A DNA stretch of 64,000 nt from Aerococcus loyolae (GTDB lineage Bacteria > Bacillota > Bacilli > Lactobacillales > Aerococcaceae): the NCBI RefSeq assembly GCF_002871915.2, contig NZ_CP126958.1, forward strand, positions 1,054,001 through 1,118,000. The letters are read 5' to 3'. Below the pieces are notes generated by a model that saw nothing but the letters and a program-made list of their open reading frames with translations, was not told the origin of the DNA and did not search any database. Of the stretch, positions 8,093-18,624 are shown piece after piece (position 1 is the first letter of the stretch; every line of letters begins with the position of its first letter). A program made the translations under genes and the position numbers.

Positions 8093-8920
8093 ATGACTGA
8101 AGAAAAACAAATTAAAGATTTTTATTTACTATCTGATGCAGTCGGCCAATTAACAACAGATCTCCTAGATAGTGTAATGGTACAGTTTCCTGATGTTGAA
8201 ATCAATATAAAGAGTTTTCCATTCATTCTTCATGAGGACTCGCTAATCCCTGTTCTGGAAGCGGCTAGAGACAATCAAGCCCATGTCGTAGTGAGCTTTG
8301 TTAAGGAAGACCTTCACCAAACCGCTGCCCGCTTTTGTCAAGATCATGGACTTTTTTATTATAACGTCCTTCATCCCATTATTGAACTGATTGGTGAAGA
8401 ATCTGGCACTCCTTCTACCCAAAAGCCCGGACAGCGGCACAAATTAAACGACCAATACTATAAACGTATTCAAGCCCTTGAATTTGCTGTTCAAAATGAT
8501 GATGGGCGTTACCCTAACCGCTTTGAGGAAGCGGATATCGTTCTATTAGGCATTTCGCGTACCAGTAAGACTCCCCTCAGTATCTATCTGGCCTTCCAAG
8601 GTTATAAAGTGGCTAATTTACCTTTAGTCCCAGAAGCACAATTACCTGAAGAGATTTTTAAAATTGAATCCAATAAAATCATCGGCCTCACCAATGATAT
8701 TAATGTACTAAATAAATTTCGTCGTGAACGTATGCGTAGCTATGGGGTGGATGAATCAGGGCTTTATAGTGCCGATGACCGCATTGAAAAAGAATTAGCC
8801 TATGCCAATGAAGTTTATGAGCGTCTGCAATGTCCCATTATCAATGTCGCTGACCGTAGCATTGAAGAAACGGCTACCCTCATTCTTATGTTCATGAACT
8901 TCAAACCCCAACAAAAGTAA
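8093..8920 (+). CDS. ppsR: Pyruvate phosphate dikinase / PEP synthase regulatory protein (DUF299)
   Basis: This bifunctional kinase/pyrophosphorylase switches PPDK or PEP synthase off and on by ADP-dependent phosphorylation of a Thr. The family P-loop GISRTSKTPLS lies at residues 153-163 and the tail carries the usual SIEETA motif. I prefer the ATG at 8093 (275 residues). The ATG at 8069 would leave only a few leader bases after the -10 TATAAT at 8048-8053 and has no ribosome site. No ppdK or ppsA gene is in the window. Confidence 0.9.
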   Translation: MTEEKQIKDFYLLSDAVGQLTTDLLDSVMVQFPDVEINIKSFPFILHEDSLIPVLEAARDNQAHVVVSFVKEDLHQTAARFCQDHGLFYYNVLHPIIELIGEESGTPSTQKPGQRHKLNDQYYKRIQALEFAVQNDDGRYPNRFEEADIVLLGISRTSKTPLSIYLAFQGYKVANLPLVPEAQLPEEIFKIESNKIIGLTNDINVLNKFRRERMRSYGVDESGLYSADDRIEKELAYANEVYERLQCPIINVADRSIEETATLILMFMNFKPQQK

Positions 8921-8961
8921 AGTGACAAAGTTTCTAGGCAAATATACTTTGATAAAGATTG

Positions 8962-8997
8962 AAAAGAGGTTGCGACTGATAAATCGCAACCTCTTTT
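8962..8997 (+). terminator. Intrinsic terminator after ppsR
   Basis: A 14-bp perfect stem (8962-8975 with 8984-8997), an 8-nt loop and T-rich flanks in both directions. Confidence 0.9.
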
Positions 8998-9066
8998 ATA
9001 TTACCGCAAAAGGAGTTAAATTGTGACACACTCTCTAATCACTCCGATTGGCATACTTCCTATAAC

Positions 9067-9681
9067 TTAACTTTTGGATGGACTAGGATAATTAATTAAG
9101 TCCATTTGGCTGAGAGAAAGCACCCGTGTGTCGGTAAAAAAGTCGATAAAGTTTTCGCGTTTAGGTGTGAAAACAATAACTAGGGCTAAAATTGGAAACT
9201 GGCGCAGGATGATTTTCCCTAAACCTTCACGTATCAGGCAGGTTCCTAATGATAAGCGACTTTCATCAGCCTTAACAACTCTTAAGCGACAGAAAAATTT
9301 GCCCAAACTTTGTCCATTAAGGAGATAAGTCGACAAGGTAAAGTATAAAACCCAGATAAAATTAACCGCTAGAAAATTCACTAAATCGCCTTGTTCAAGT
9401 AAGTCTCTACTTAAAAATAGACTGGCGAGTGCTAAAAGGATACTTACTAAGGCTTTAATAAAAAGATAATCTAAGCAATAGGCCAATAAACGTTGCCAAA
9501 AACCTCCATAAACCTGACGGGGCAATTGGTCAACTATTTCAGAATAACTAGGAAAACAAGTAGTCTTATAGCCCTCTCCTGGAGCTGATTTATTTTCTAA
9601 GCTACCTTGGTAAAGTTCATCATTTAAAGCAGAAATATCAATATTTTGATTATCATCTGTTTTTTTCTTTTTACCAAACAT
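9067..9681 (-). CDS. RDD-family membrane protein
   Basis: A 204-residue protein with a charged, cytosolic N-terminal 60 residues followed by an RDD domain. The signature starts at GGFWQRLLAYCLDYLFIKAL, continues through three to four hydrophobic segments, and includes GQSLGKFFCRLRVV. RDD proteins have varied or unknown transport-related roles. I use the ATG at 9681, placed correctly behind GGAGGTG, whose bases overlap the end of sppA. The two genes are 1 bp apart and surely co-transcribed, as is common for RDD-SppA pairs in Gram-positives. Confidence 0.85.
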   Translation of the reverse strand: MFGKKKKTDDNQNIDISALNDELYQGSLENKSAPGEGYKTTCFPSYSEIVDQLPRQVYGGFWQRLLAYCLDYLFIKALVSILLALASLFLSRDLLEQGDLVNFLAVNFIWVLYFTLSTYLLNGQSLGKFFCRLRVVKADESRLSLGTCLIREGLGKIILRQFPILALVIVFTPKRENFIDFFTDTRVLSLSQMDLINYPSPSKS

Positions 9682-9682
9682 A

Positions 9683-10708
9683 TTATTCACCTCCGTAGAG
9701 ATAATATGGGCGTGGAGCTTGGTCTGTTAATTCCTTAACCGCTTCAATTTCATTAGCTGGTGTATCTGCTTTCCATAACTTACTCAAAGGAATAGCTTGG
9801 CTAAAGCGACGAATTAAACTGCTAAATTGTTGTTTGTCTTCATCAGTACTTACTAAGTAAACCCGGCCACCTTCTAAATCGTGGTCAGCCTTTAGGGCGT
9901 TCAGTGCATCTTGACGGTAACCAATTGCATCAATCAAATGTTTATCTAAGGCTTGTTGTCCTGAATAAATACGCCCATCAGCTAATTTACGGACTTCATC
10001 TTCATTCATTCCGCGACCTTCTGCCACAATTTTCACAAAACGATCATAGGATTCTTTTAAAATACTATTGATAATTTCTCGATCTTCATCGCTAGGATCT
10101 CTATACATCGATAGCAGGTCCTTATGATCACCCGATTTAAAGACTTCTGGTTTAATGCCATGTTCCTCTAATAACTTACTGATATTAAAAGTGGAAAGAA
10201 TGACACCAATTGACCCAGTAGTCGTTTCAGTATCAGCAAAGATCTTGTCAGCAGCCATTGAAATCATATAGCCCCCGCTAGCTGCCATGGACTTCATGCT
10301 GACGTAAATAGGAATTTGGCGACTTTCCTTCAAGTCCTTTAAAGCTCGGTAGAGCTCAACACTCTCGTAAACAGCTCCACCTGGGGAATCAACTTCTAGA
10401 AGCAAAGCTTTAACTTTATTATCCTCTTTTATTTTTTTAATGGCAGACAAGGTCCCTTGGTGATCATAGCTTTGATTAGCTGAAAATAAGGAGTTCTGCT
10501 CTCCCGTATCAGCGATCGTTCCATTGACCTGGAGGACAGCAATTTGAGAATTGCTGTCGCCCTCTTCGATGGTTTTATCACTAGCAAAGAACTTATTTGA
10601 GATCGCATCATCCAAATCGGCTTCTTTTTCACGCACAGCTGCACTTTGAACACCAAAGAATAGGATTAGTGCAGCCACAATGACAACGATCCAGCTTTTT
10701 TTATTCAT
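9683..10708 (-). CDS. sppA: Signal peptide peptidase SppA
   Basis: This 341-residue membrane-anchored serine protease of the Ser-Lys type degrades leftover signal peptides. Residues 5-22 form the N-terminal membrane anchor. The nucleophile is Ser144 (MAASGGY) and the general base Lys196 (SGDHKDLLS), positions very close to those known for B. subtilis SppA. The oxyanion region GGAVYES is intact. I choose the ATG at 10708, which sits behind AAAGGTGAGG; the upstream GTG overlaps that site. The RDD gene follows directly. Confidence 0.93.
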   Translation of the reverse strand: MNKKSWIVVIVAALILFFGVQSAAVREKEADLDDAISNKFFASDKTIEEGDSNSQIAVLQVNGTIADTGEQNSLFSANQSYDHQGTLSAIKKIKEDNKVKALLLEVDSPGGAVYESVELYRALKDLKESRQIPIYVSMKSMAASGGYMISMAADKIFADTETTTGSIGVILSTFNISKLLEEHGIKPEVFKSGDHKDLLSMYRDPSDEDREIINSILKESYDRFVKIVAEGRGMNEDEVRKLADGRIYSGQQALDKHLIDAIGYRQDALNALKADHDLEGGRVYLVSTDEDKQQFSSLIRRFSQAIPLSKLWKADTPANEIEAVKELTDQAPRPYYLYGGE

Positions 10709-10783
10709 TTTCCTCACCTTTTCTCTCTGACTAAAAGTTACATTTATTTCTTACTTAATCAGGATTTTGAAGTCAAGCAGGGA

Positions 10784-12553
10784 TTAGTCAAGGTCAATTT
10801 TAGTTACTTCTAAATTAAGTTCATCTAATTGCTTGTCGGAAACAGGGCTTGGAGCATCGGTGAGCACATCCACCGCACGACCATTCTTAGGAAAGGCCAT
10901 CACTTCACGAATATTGTCTTCTCCAGCTAAGAGCATCACTAAGCGGTCTAATCCAATCGCTAAACCACCATGAGGAGGGAAACCGTAATCCAAAGCATCT
11001 AATAAGAAACCAAATTGTTGGTAGGCCTTTTTTTCAGAGAATCCTAAAGCTTTTAGCATGGATAATTGAACCTCTTTTTGGTGAATACGGATAGACCCCC
11101 CACCAATTTCATAACCATTCAGGACAATATCATAAGCTTGGGAGTAGACGGATTCAGGTTCACTTTCTAAACGATCAAGGTCTTCTTCGTTCGGCATAGT
11201 GAAGGGGTGGTGCATGGCTGTATAGCGCTTTTCATCAGCATTGTATTCTAACAAAGGCCAGTCAACTACCCATAAGAAGTTAAATTGATTTTTGTCCATC
11301 AAGTCTAATTCACGACCAAATTTTAACCGGACTTCCCCTAATGAAGCGTTAACTACCGAAGCTTGGTCAGCAGAGAAGACTAAAATGTCACCTGCTTCAG
11401 CCTTCATCCGTTCCATTAATGGTTGTGGGTTTTCTTTAAAGAATTTACCAATTGGTCCAGTTAGCCCATCTTCTGTCACTTTAATCCAAGCGATCCCTTT
11501 AGAGCCAAATGGTTTAGTGTAAGGAGTCAAGCTATCAAGATCTTTTCTTGAGTATTGATCAGCAGCTCCTTTAATGTTAATCCCTTTAACAATTTCCCCA
11601 TTTTCAATGGCCATATTGAAGACCTTAAAATCATATTGGTCAACGATATCTGATAAATCAACCAATTCTAAGCCAAAGCGGGTATCAGGTTTATCAGAAC
11701 CATAGCGGCTCATGGCTTCATCATAAGAAATCACTGGGAAAGCTTCTGTCATGTCGAGTCCTTTAACTTTTTTCATGACTGCTTTTAACATGTTTTCGAC
11801 GATATCACGAATTTCTTCTTGACTGAGGAAGCTGGTTTCCAAGTCAACTTGGGTAAATTCAGGTTGACGGTCCCCACGCAGGTCCTCATCTCTAAAGCAA
11901 CGCACAATTTGATAATAGCGGTCAAAGCCACTGGCCATTAAAAGTTGTTTTAATAATTGTGGTGATTGAGGTAAGGCATAGAATTCACCTGGATGAACCC
12001 GGGAAGGAACTAAATAGTCACGCGCCCCTTCTGGAGTTGATTTTGATAAGTAAGGAGTTTCAATATCTAAAAAGCCATCTTGGTCTAAGAATGAACGAAT
12101 GGCGTGGGTCACTTGAGACCGCAAGCGGATATTATCTTGCATTCTTTGACGGCGTAGGTCGATATAACGAAATTTCATCCGTTTATCTTCATTAATATCG
12201 ATAGTATCTTCTACAGGGAATGGTGGTGTTTTAGCGCGATTGAGAATAATCAAATCACTGGCCATCACTTCGATATCCCCATTTTTAATTTTAGGGTTAA
12301 TTTCCCCTTCTGCACGAGCGACAACTTGTCCTTGAACTTCAATAACGTATTCAGAACGTAGTTTTTCTGCCCGGTTAAAATGGTCACCTAGGTTAGCTTC
12401 ATTAAATACCACTTGAACAAAGCCTTCGCGGTCACGCATATCAACAAAGATAACCCCACCTAAGTCACGGCGACGTTGTACCCAACCTTTTAAGGTCACT
12501 TCTTGGCCGATCATTTCATTAGAAACGAGGCCACAATAACTTGTTCTTTTCAT
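10784..12553 (-). CDS. aspS: Aspartyl-tRNA synthetase
   Basis: This 589-residue class IIb synthetase charges tRNA-Asp. It has an N-terminal OB-fold anticodon domain ([22 protein letters not shown]), motif 2 ([20 protein letters not shown]), the bacterial GAD insertion near residues 300-420, and motif 3 ([16 protein letters not shown]). The length is normal for bacterial AspRS. Its ATG overlaps the hisS stop by one base (TAATG), so the two genes are coupled and share the T-box leader upstream of hisS. Confidence 0.98.
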   Translation of the reverse strand: MKRTSYCGLVSNEMIGQEVTLKGWVQRRRDLGGVIFVDMRDREGFVQVVFNEANLGDHFNRAEKLRSEYVIEVQGQVVARAEGEINPKIKNGDIEVMASDLIILNRAKTPPFPVEDTIDINEDKRMKFRYIDLRRQRMQDNIRLRSQVTHAIRSFLDQDGFLDIETPYLSKSTPEGARDYLVPSRVHPGEFYALPQSPQLLKQLLMASGFDRYYQIVRCFRDEDLRGDRQPEFTQVDLETSFLSQEEIRDIVENMLKAVMKKVKGLDMTEAFPVISYDEAMSRYGSDKPDTRFGLELVDLSDIVDQYDFKVFNMAIENGEIVKGINIKGAADQYSRKDLDSLTPYTKPFGSKGIAWIKVTEDGLTGPIGKFFKENPQPLMERMKAEAGDILVFSADQASVVNASLGEVRLKFGRELDLMDKNQFNFLWVVDWPLLEYNADEKRYTAMHHPFTMPNEEDLDRLESEPESVYSQAYDIVLNGYEIGGGSIRIHQKEVQLSMLKALGFSEKKAYQQFGFLLDALDYGFPPHGGLAIGLDRLVMLLAGEDNIREVMAFPKNGRAVDVLTDAPSPVSDKQLDELNLEVTKIDLD

Positions 12554-13851
12554 TAATCATTTCCTTCTTTCATTGCTTCTTTTACTTGGTCAAAGTGTTC
12601 AATCACATCATCAATAGCAAAATGGCGCTCTTGGCCAGAAGTCATATTCTTCACATTAATATTTTTATCTACTAGCTCACTTTCACCTAAAGTTAAGGTA
12701 TAGGCGGCACCGTGGCGGTCTGCATCACGGAATTGCTTCTTAGGCTTCCGTTGGTTGAGGTCAAATTCAACATTTAATCCTTGCCGTCTTAAGGCCTGAA
12801 CAATTTGTAAAGCTTCACTCAACACACTTTGCCCAATGGTTACCAAATAGATATCGAGAGGATTTTCAACCGCTAAATCTGATTTTTGTGCTTCAAGTAA
12901 TAAAATCAAACGTTCCATCCCAATCGCAAAACCAAAGCCCGGCACATCTTCGCGACCTTCGGAAAGTTCTTTCACTAGTCCAGAATATGAACCTCCACCA
13001 CAAATGGTGGTTTCCGCACCAAAGACTTCATTATTAGTCATAATTTCAAAAATAGTATCTTGGTAGTAGTCGAGACCGCGAACCATATTAGAGTCAATTT
13101 GATAAGGAATATTTAGGGCTGCTAATAAGCTTTGAACTTGTTCAAAACGCTCTTTAGAGGCTTCTGATAAATAATCAAGAATGTTGGGCGCATCTTTAAC
13201 AATTTCCTTATCCTTGGGGTCCTTACTATCAAGTACACGCAAAGGATTTTGATAAAGACGAGTCCTAGAATCTTCGCTCAGTTCCTCTTCAAAAGGTTTT
13301 AAATAATTAATTAAGGCTTCACGGTAGTTCAAGCGGGCTTCATTATCGCCTAAGGAATTAATGACTAATTTCAAGTCTTTAACCCCGAGAGTTTCAAGGA
13401 TTTCCCAAGCTAAAGCAATTGTTTCCACATCACTGAGGGCAGTTTTTCCATCAAAAACCTCAACCCCTAGCTGATGAAATTGACGTTGTCGGCCACCTTG
13501 GGGACGTTCATAACGAAACATGGGACTAATGTAATAGACCTTATAGGGCTTTATGTGTTCTGGTCCATATAGTTTATTTTCAATAAAAGCCCGCACAATC
13601 GGTGCCGTTCCTTCAGGCTTCAAAGCAATATGACGGTCACCCTTATCATAGAAATCATACATTTCTTTAGTGACAACGTCAGTTGTTTCTCCTACACCAC
13701 GAGCAAAAAGATCATAAGATTCAAACATGGGCGTGCGAATTTCATTAAAGCGATATTTGGCCATAATATCTCGGGCCGTTTTTTCAATCGCCTGCCAAAT
13801 TTCAACTTGACCCGGTAAAATATCCACAGTACCTTTAGGTTTTTGAATCAT
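12553..13851 (-). CDS. hisS: Histidyl-tRNA synthetase
   Basis: A 432-residue class II synthetase that charges tRNA-His. It starts with the usual [11 protein letters not shown] and has motif 2 ([21 protein letters not shown]), the HisRS signature ([13 protein letters not shown]), motif 3 ([15 protein letters not shown]) and a C-terminal anticodon-binding domain. It is the first gene of a hisS-aspS operon with a T-box leader. The order rel, dtd, amidase, hisS, aspS is the same as in B. subtilis, although here the amidase gene is on the other strand. Confidence 0.98.
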   Translation of the reverse strand: MIQKPKGTVDILPGQVEIWQAIEKTARDIMAKYRFNEIRTPMFESYDLFARGVGETTDVVTKEMYDFYDKGDRHIALKPEGTAPIVRAFIENKLYGPEHIKPYKVYYISPMFRYERPQGGRQRQFHQLGVEVFDGKTALSDVETIALAWEILETLGVKDLKLVINSLGDNEARLNYREALINYLKPFEEELSEDSRTRLYQNPLRVLDSKDPKDKEIVKDAPNILDYLSEASKERFEQVQSLLAALNIPYQIDSNMVRGLDYYQDTIFEIMTNNEVFGAETTICGGGSYSGLVKELSEGREDVPGFGFAIGMERLILLLEAQKSDLAVENPLDIYLVTIGQSVLSEALQIVQALRRQGLNVEFDLNQRKPKKQFRDADRHGAAYTLTLGESELVDKNINVKNMTSGQERHFAIDDVIEHFDQVKEAMKEGND

Positions 13852-13882
13852 TTCCTGCCTCCTTTTAATAATTAGTGGTAAT

Positions 13883-14109
13883 AAAAAACGCCCCTATTTC
13901 TGTTAAGAAATAAGGACGATGACAATCGTGGTACCACCTTAGTTTAGTAGTCTTACTACCCTTGTCGACTAACGCGCGATAACGGAATAGCTTTGCACTA
14001 TCCACCTCAGGGGTTGTCTAAAAGTGTACGAAGTGACTTCCAGCAAATATCACTTTCTCTAAACCACACTTATCTTATGCTCTCAATGCATCCCCGTCAC
14101 AGGTATTCC
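13883..14109 (-). promoter_or_regulatory. T-box leader of hisS-aspS
   Basis: The T-box sequence AAGGTGGTACCACG lies at 13927-13940. It is followed by an intrinsic terminator (arms within 13889-13918, then six U at 13883-13888). Upstream, Stem I appears closed by GGGG pairing with CCCC at 14010-14013. A GAC (Asp) triplet at 14016-14018 sits one short step inside that helix, where a specifier is expected; a CAC (His) triplet lies at 14024-14026. Uncharged tRNA binding would favour the antiterminator and read-through into the synthetase genes. Confidence 0.93.
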
Positions 14110-14115
14110 TTAGTT

Positions 14116-14144
14116 AGATTACCTAATTGTCTTTAAAATGTCAA
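14116..14144 (-). promoter_or_regulatory. Promoter of the hisS T-box transcript
   Basis: A perfect -35 TTGACA (14139-14144), a 17-bp spacer and -10 TAATCT (14116-14121). The predicted start is near 14109. Confidence 0.7.
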
Positions 14145-14292
14145 CTAATTTCACAAGTTTCTGCTGTTTTTATTAGGATTTTTTATTATAATGAGTCATA
14201 TGTATTCTTCCAAATAATTATTATAGGATTCCTAAATCTATCATCTCATTAAAAAGGCTAGACTTAAAAGAAAGTTCTAAGGGGGTCAACTC

Positions 14293-15675
14293 TTGTCCAA
14301 AAATTCTTCTTCACAAGCAAAAAACAAGAAAAAAAATACTTATTTAGTTTTCTCTATTATTATTCTGACCTTATTTATTATTGCTTTTGCCCTGATTTAT
14401 CACGTTAAAGTTAAGTCGACTAAAGAAGTGACCACTGGTGTCATTAATATGCGAAATGGTCCTGGAATCACTTATGATATCTCCCAGCAAATCGATCAAG
14501 GAAGTCAATACCAGGTGGTTGAGGAAAAGCACGACTGGAAGCATATCATTCTTGATAATGGCCAAAGCGGCTGGATTCCCAATTGGTTAGCTAATGACAG
14601 CTTAGCTAATAATGAAGAAGAAGCGAAGGCGGGAACAGGATTTATTGCCACGGTCTTATCTGACCAGGTTAATGTTTATCAAGATGATTCCACCAATTCT
14701 CAAGTAATTGGTCAAGCTCAGGATAATGAAAAATATAATATCCTCTACCAGTCGGGTGATATGATCAATATCCAATACAAGGACGACATTGGCTGGATTC
14801 CCCAAAATCAAATTGAAATCACTCCGGGAGTCATTACCCAAGCCCCAGGACGCCAACAGACTAAAGAAGAAAAAGCAGCAACAGACGCTTTCTTAGCTAA
14901 TTATGACGCCTCAGTGACCGCTACCGCTGCCGGTGTCCATATCCGCAGCCAGGCAAGTAATGACTCAGAAATTATCTATAAGGGTCAAATCCATGAAAAA
15001 TTTGCCTATCTTGGCCAAGAAGGTGCCTATTACCATGTCAAAGCCCAAGACGGTACGGAAGGTTACCTAGCCAATTGGTTGGCAGAATCGGATTCAACCG
15101 CTATGGAAGACAAGGCAAAATCCTTAGCCAATACCTCAACCATTAAAGGAAAAACCATTGTCTTAGACCCTGGTCACGGGGGGAGTGATCCAGGAGCCAT
15201 ACGCGGTGATAAACAAGAAAAAAATGTCACCCTAAAAACCGCCCAAGTTGTTAAAGGGCTGCTCGAAGATTATGGAGTTAATGTCTTAATGACTCGGGAA
15301 GATGATACTTTTGTTGACCTAGCGCCGCGTGCAGATATCTATAATCAAGCCCAAGCGGATGCCTTTATTAGTCTTCACTATGACGCTGCTGAAGAAACGA
15401 CAGTATCGGGAACCACCGTCTACTACTATGATGACGCTTCAATTCCTTTAAGTGAAAATGTTCAAGCTCAATTAATGGAAAAAATGCCCCTGGCAAGTAA
15501 TGGCACTCGTTTCGGTAATTTCCAAGTCATTCGTGATTCAAGACCCCCTGCTATTCTGATTGAATTGGGCTACATGAGTAATCCAAATGATGTCAAGGCC
15601 TTTAGCCAAGATGAATATTACCAAAAAGTTGCCCAAAGCATTCTCAATGCCTTAATTATTAATTACCAAGAATAG
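14293..15675 (+). CDS. Cell-wall N-acetylmuramoyl-L-alanine amidase with three SH3b domains
   Basis: A 460-residue exported hydrolase. A basic N-terminus and one membrane anchor (about residues 18-40) are followed by three bacterial SH3 domains near 48-95, 115-165 and 205-265. A C-terminal Amidase_3 zinc domain starts near 285. Zinc ligands are visible as His in DPGHGGSDPGA, Glu in EKNVTL and His in SLHYDA, with the catalytic Glu in LIELGYMSN. It begins with TTG at 14293 behind AAGGGGG. It corresponds in position to B. subtilis LytH/YrvJ, next to dtd and rel, and probably trims peptidoglycan stems. Confidence 0.92.
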   Translation: MSKNSSSQAKNKKKNTYLVFSIIILTLFIIAFALIYHVKVKSTKEVTTGVINMRNGPGITYDISQQIDQGSQYQVVEEKHDWKHIILDNGQSGWIPNWLANDSLANNEEEAKAGTGFIATVLSDQVNVYQDDSTNSQVIGQAQDNEKYNILYQSGDMINIQYKDDIGWIPQNQIEITPGVITQAPGRQQTKEEKAATDAFLANYDASVTATAAGVHIRSQASNDSEIIYKGQIHEKFAYLGQEGAYYHVKAQDGTEGYLANWLAESDSTAMEDKAKSLANTSTIKGKTIVLDPGHGGSDPGAIRGDKQEKNVTLKTAQVVKGLLEDYGVNVLMTREDDTFVDLAPRADIYNQAQADAFISLHYDAAEETTVSGTTVYYYDDASIPLSENVQAQLMEKMPLASNGTRFGNFQVIRDSRPPAILIELGYMSNPNDVKAFSQDEYYQKVAQSILNALIINYQE

Positions 15676-15693
15676 AGTAAATAATGACAGAAA

Positions 15694-15731
15694 AAAACTC
15701 ACTCAGGATTTAAAATTCTTGAGTGAGTTTT
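15694..15731. terminator. Terminator between amidase and dtd
   Basis: A 12-bp perfect stem (15694-15705 with 15720-15731) with runs of A and T on both sides; bidirectional for these convergent genes. Confidence 0.88.
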
Positions 15732-15757
15732 CATTTTATCGAATAAAATCGTGCAAG

Positions 15758-16204
15758 TTATTCATCTGAATCTAAGATAATCGTTATCGGACCGTCATTA
15801 GTTAATTGAACCTGCATATCTGCTCCAAACTTGCCAGTTTCAACTTCTAAACCATAGCTCTTGCGAAGTTCTTCATTCAGCTTTTGATAGATGGCATCTC
15901 CATGGTCTGCTTTAGCCGCATCAATAAAGCTTGGTCGGTTGCCCTTCTTGGTTCTCGCATAGAGGGTAAATTGAGAAATCGATAAGATCTTCCCGCCAAC
16001 TTGCTTAATATCCAAGTTCAATTTATCGTTTTCATCAGCAAAAATTCGCATTTTGGCAATCTTTTTAGCCATATATTTAACGGTCTCTTCAGTATCACTA
16101 TCATGGACACCCACGAGGAGCACAAAGCCATGGTCAATGTGACCGACTGTTTCGCCATCAATACTTACACTAGCCTCTTTAGCCCGTTGGATAACAATTC
16201 GCAA
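15758..16204 (-). CDS. dtd: D-aminoacyl-tRNA deacylase
   Basis: A 148-residue DTD enzyme that removes wrongly attached D-amino acids from tRNAs. The two active-site motifs are present: SISQFTLYARTKKGNRPSF (SQFTL) and the C-terminal LTNDGPITI (NxGP). I place the start at TTG 16204, behind AAAGGGAGA, because this gives the family's normal beginning (MRIVIQRAKEASVSIDG); the ATG 36 bases upstream lacks a ribosome site. It follows rel by 79 bp and is probably co-transcribed with it, the standard rel-dtd pair. Confidence 0.95.
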   Translation of the reverse strand: MRIVIQRAKEASVSIDGETVGHIDHGFVLLVGVHDSDTEETVKYMAKKIAKMRIFADENDKLNLDIKQVGGKILSISQFTLYARTKKGNRPSFIDAAKADHGDAIYQKLNEELRKSYGLEVETGKFGADMQVQLTNDGPITIILDSDE

Positions 16205-16283
16205 AAAATCTCCCTTTCTATTCAATAAATTTTTATTCACTCAACTATTCTCTCATCGATCACTGACATTTTAAAGACATTCA

Positions 16284-18530
16284 CTAAACCCGTTCAACAT
16301 CATAAACATCGGGAACATTTTTAATGCGGTCAATAATCTTTTCTAGCTGGTCTAAACTTTGAATAACAATTCTAATGCGTACCTTCAAGTTATTGGTCTT
16401 ATGATCAACATTTCCGTTAACGTTAGAAATATTGGTTACCAAAGGCGTAATAACCTGCAAGATATCATTAAGAAAACCGTTACGGTCAAATCCATCGATC
16501 ATAATTTCTACGGCATAGGAATTATTGTGAGTAGCCGCATCTTCCCAATAGACTTCAATCAATCGTTGAGATTGAACCTCATTCATATTTTGGATATTTT
16601 GACAGTCTTGGCGGTGAATGGTTACTCCCCGCCCCATAGTGATAAAGCCAATAATGTCATCACCTGGTATGGGGTTACAGCAATGCGCTAGGCGAAAGAG
16701 AACATTATCTTCACCTTCCACCACAATTCCATCATTGTGGCGAACGGCCATCCGCTCGGACTTGCCCCCCCGGTTGGATTGACCGTTATTTTTACGCTCC
16801 TCTTCTTCTTGGAGGAAATCTTCCAGTTTCGACTGGTGCTCTTCTTTATCACGACGTTTCCGTTCATTTTCAGTGATCTTATTGGCGACAGCGGAAGCAG
16901 ATAGTTCACCAAAGCCCACTGCTGCAAATAAGTCGTCGATACTTGAAAAATTAAAGCGTTCCAAACATTTAGCCTGCATATCCTTGTTGAATAATTCATT
17001 AAAGGAAAAGTCCATCTCTTTAACGGTTTTAATCACGGCTTCCCGGCCACGTTCAATATTTTCATCACGATCTAATAATTTAAAATGCCGTTTAATCTTA
17101 TTTTTAGCCCGATTAGTCACCACGAAGTTCACCCAGTCCCGACTAGGACCAGCAGAATTCTTAGAGGTTAGGATTTCAACAATATCACCGGTATGTAAGC
17201 CATAGTTCAAAGGAACAATCTTTCCGTTTACTTTGGCCCCTACTGTACTATGCCCGACTTCGGTATGGATTTGATAAGCAAAATCCAGTGGGCTGGCGCC
17301 TGAGGGTAATTCGCTCACATCACCTTTAGGGGTAAAGACATAGACCTTGTCCTTAAAGATATCCTCTTTAACGCTTTCCACAAACTGAGTGGCATCATCC
17401 GAATCGTCTTGTAAATCCTCAATTTGATGGAACCACTCTAATTGTTTATCTAAATCGTCAGTTTCTACCTTGTCGGTAACCCCTTTTTTGTAAGCCCAGT
17501 GAGCTGCTACCCCATACTCAGCCACCTCATGCATATCAAAGGTTCTAATTTGAATTTCAACAGGTTGGCCATGTTCACCTAAGACCGTGGTATGAAGAGA
17601 TTGGTAGCCATTGGCCTTAGGCATAGCGATATAGTCCTTGAAACGTCCAGGTAGAGGCTTCCAGCTGGTATGGACAATACCTAAGACTGCATAGCAATCC
17701 TTTACGCTAGGAACCAAGACACGGATAGCTAGGAGGTCATAAATTTCGTCAAAGGTTTTCTTTTGCTGGTGCATCTTTTTATAGATGGAATAGATATGCT
17801 TAGGACGACCATAGATATCGTATTCGCCATCAATGATGGGCTTGACATACTTATTTAAAACATCAATCGTCGCATCAATATAAGCTTCTCGTTCTTCTCT
17901 TTTCGAGTTCATCAGGTGAACGATCTGGTAATAAGCCTCCGGATTAATATAGCGCAAACAGGTGTCCTCTAGTTCCCATTTGATTTGACTCATCCCTAGG
18001 CGGTCGGCTAAGGGCGCATAGATATCAAGGGTTTCTTCGGAAATGCTGACTTGCTTTTCAGGACGGTGCCATTTTAAGGTACGCATGTTATGTAAACGGT
18101 CAGCCAGTTTGACCACAATTACCCGCAAATCATTGGCCATGGCTAAGAGAAGCTTTTGGTGGTTTTCAGCTAGCTGTTCCTCTTTCGAACGATACTTCAC
18201 CTTCCCTAACTTCGTCACCCCATCAACCAAAGTGGCAATGGTTTTAGAGAAAAAGTATTCTATATCATCTAAAGTAATGCCAGTATCTTCAACAACATCG
18301 TGCAAGAAACCAGTGGCTACAGTATCCGGGTCCATTTGTAAATCAGCTAGAATACTGGCCACTTGGGTGGGATGAATAAAAAAGGGTTCGCCCGATTTAC
18401 GTTTTTGTCCTTCATGCGCCCTCTCCGCAAAAGCACAGGCTTTTTTTATCATAGCTACTTTATCTTCAGGCATATATTGTTCACAGGAAGCGATGACTTC
18501 TTCTTTACTTTTGTTTTTAATTTCTGACAT
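16284..18530 (-). CDS. rel: Bifunctional (p)ppGpp synthetase/hydrolase Rel
   Basis: The 748-residue long-form RSH protein makes and degrades the stringent-response alarmone. Order of domains: HD hydrolase (HPTQVASILADLQ, then GFLHDVVEDT, residues about 45-150), synthetase (residues about 230-350, with GRPKHIYSIYKKM and ANGYQSLHTTV), TGS (KGDVSELPSGASPLDFAY, near 400), a zinc-finger region (HCCNPIPGDDIIGF) and a C-terminal ACT domain. Both catalytic halves look intact. It is translated from ATG at 18530 and leads the rel-dtd pair. Confidence 0.97.
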   Translation of the reverse strand: MSEIKNKSKEEVIASCEQYMPEDKVAMIKKACAFAERAHEGQKRKSGEPFFIHPTQVASILADLQMDPDTVATGFLHDVVEDTGITLDDIEYFFSKTIATLVDGVTKLGKVKYRSKEEQLAENHQKLLLAMANDLRVIVVKLADRLHNMRTLKWHRPEKQVSISEETLDIYAPLADRLGMSQIKWELEDTCLRYINPEAYYQIVHLMNSKREEREAYIDATIDVLNKYVKPIIDGEYDIYGRPKHIYSIYKKMHQQKKTFDEIYDLLAIRVLVPSVKDCYAVLGIVHTSWKPLPGRFKDYIAMPKANGYQSLHTTVLGEHGQPVEIQIRTFDMHEVAEYGVAAHWAYKKGVTDKVETDDLDKQLEWFHQIEDLQDDSDDATQFVESVKEDIFKDKVYVFTPKGDVSELPSGASPLDFAYQIHTEVGHSTVGAKVNGKIVPLNYGLHTGDIVEILTSKNSAGPSRDWVNFVVTNRAKNKIKRHFKLLDRDENIERGREAVIKTVKEMDFSFNELFNKDMQAKCLERFNFSSIDDLFAAVGFGELSASAVANKITENERKRRDKEEHQSKLEDFLQEEEERKNNGQSNRGGKSERMAVRHNDGIVVEGEDNVLFRLAHCCNPIPGDDIIGFITMGRGVTIHRQDCQNIQNMNEVQSQRLIEVYWEDAATHNNSYAVEIMIDGFDRNGFLNDILQVITPLVTNISNVNGNVDHKTNNLKVRIRIVIQSLDQLEKIIDRIKNVPDVYDVERV

Positions 18531-18624
18531 AAGAAGCCCTCCATTCTACAAGATCTTTTAGACAAACATCTAAGTATATTAAAGCTATTATAACGCGTCT
18601 GAATGAGTGCAGGCAATTACTTAC

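Noticed and set aside
16359..18375. Several open frames of about 100 codons antisense or out of frame within rel
   Set aside because: All lie within a single intact 748-residue protein and lack starts with ribosome sites.
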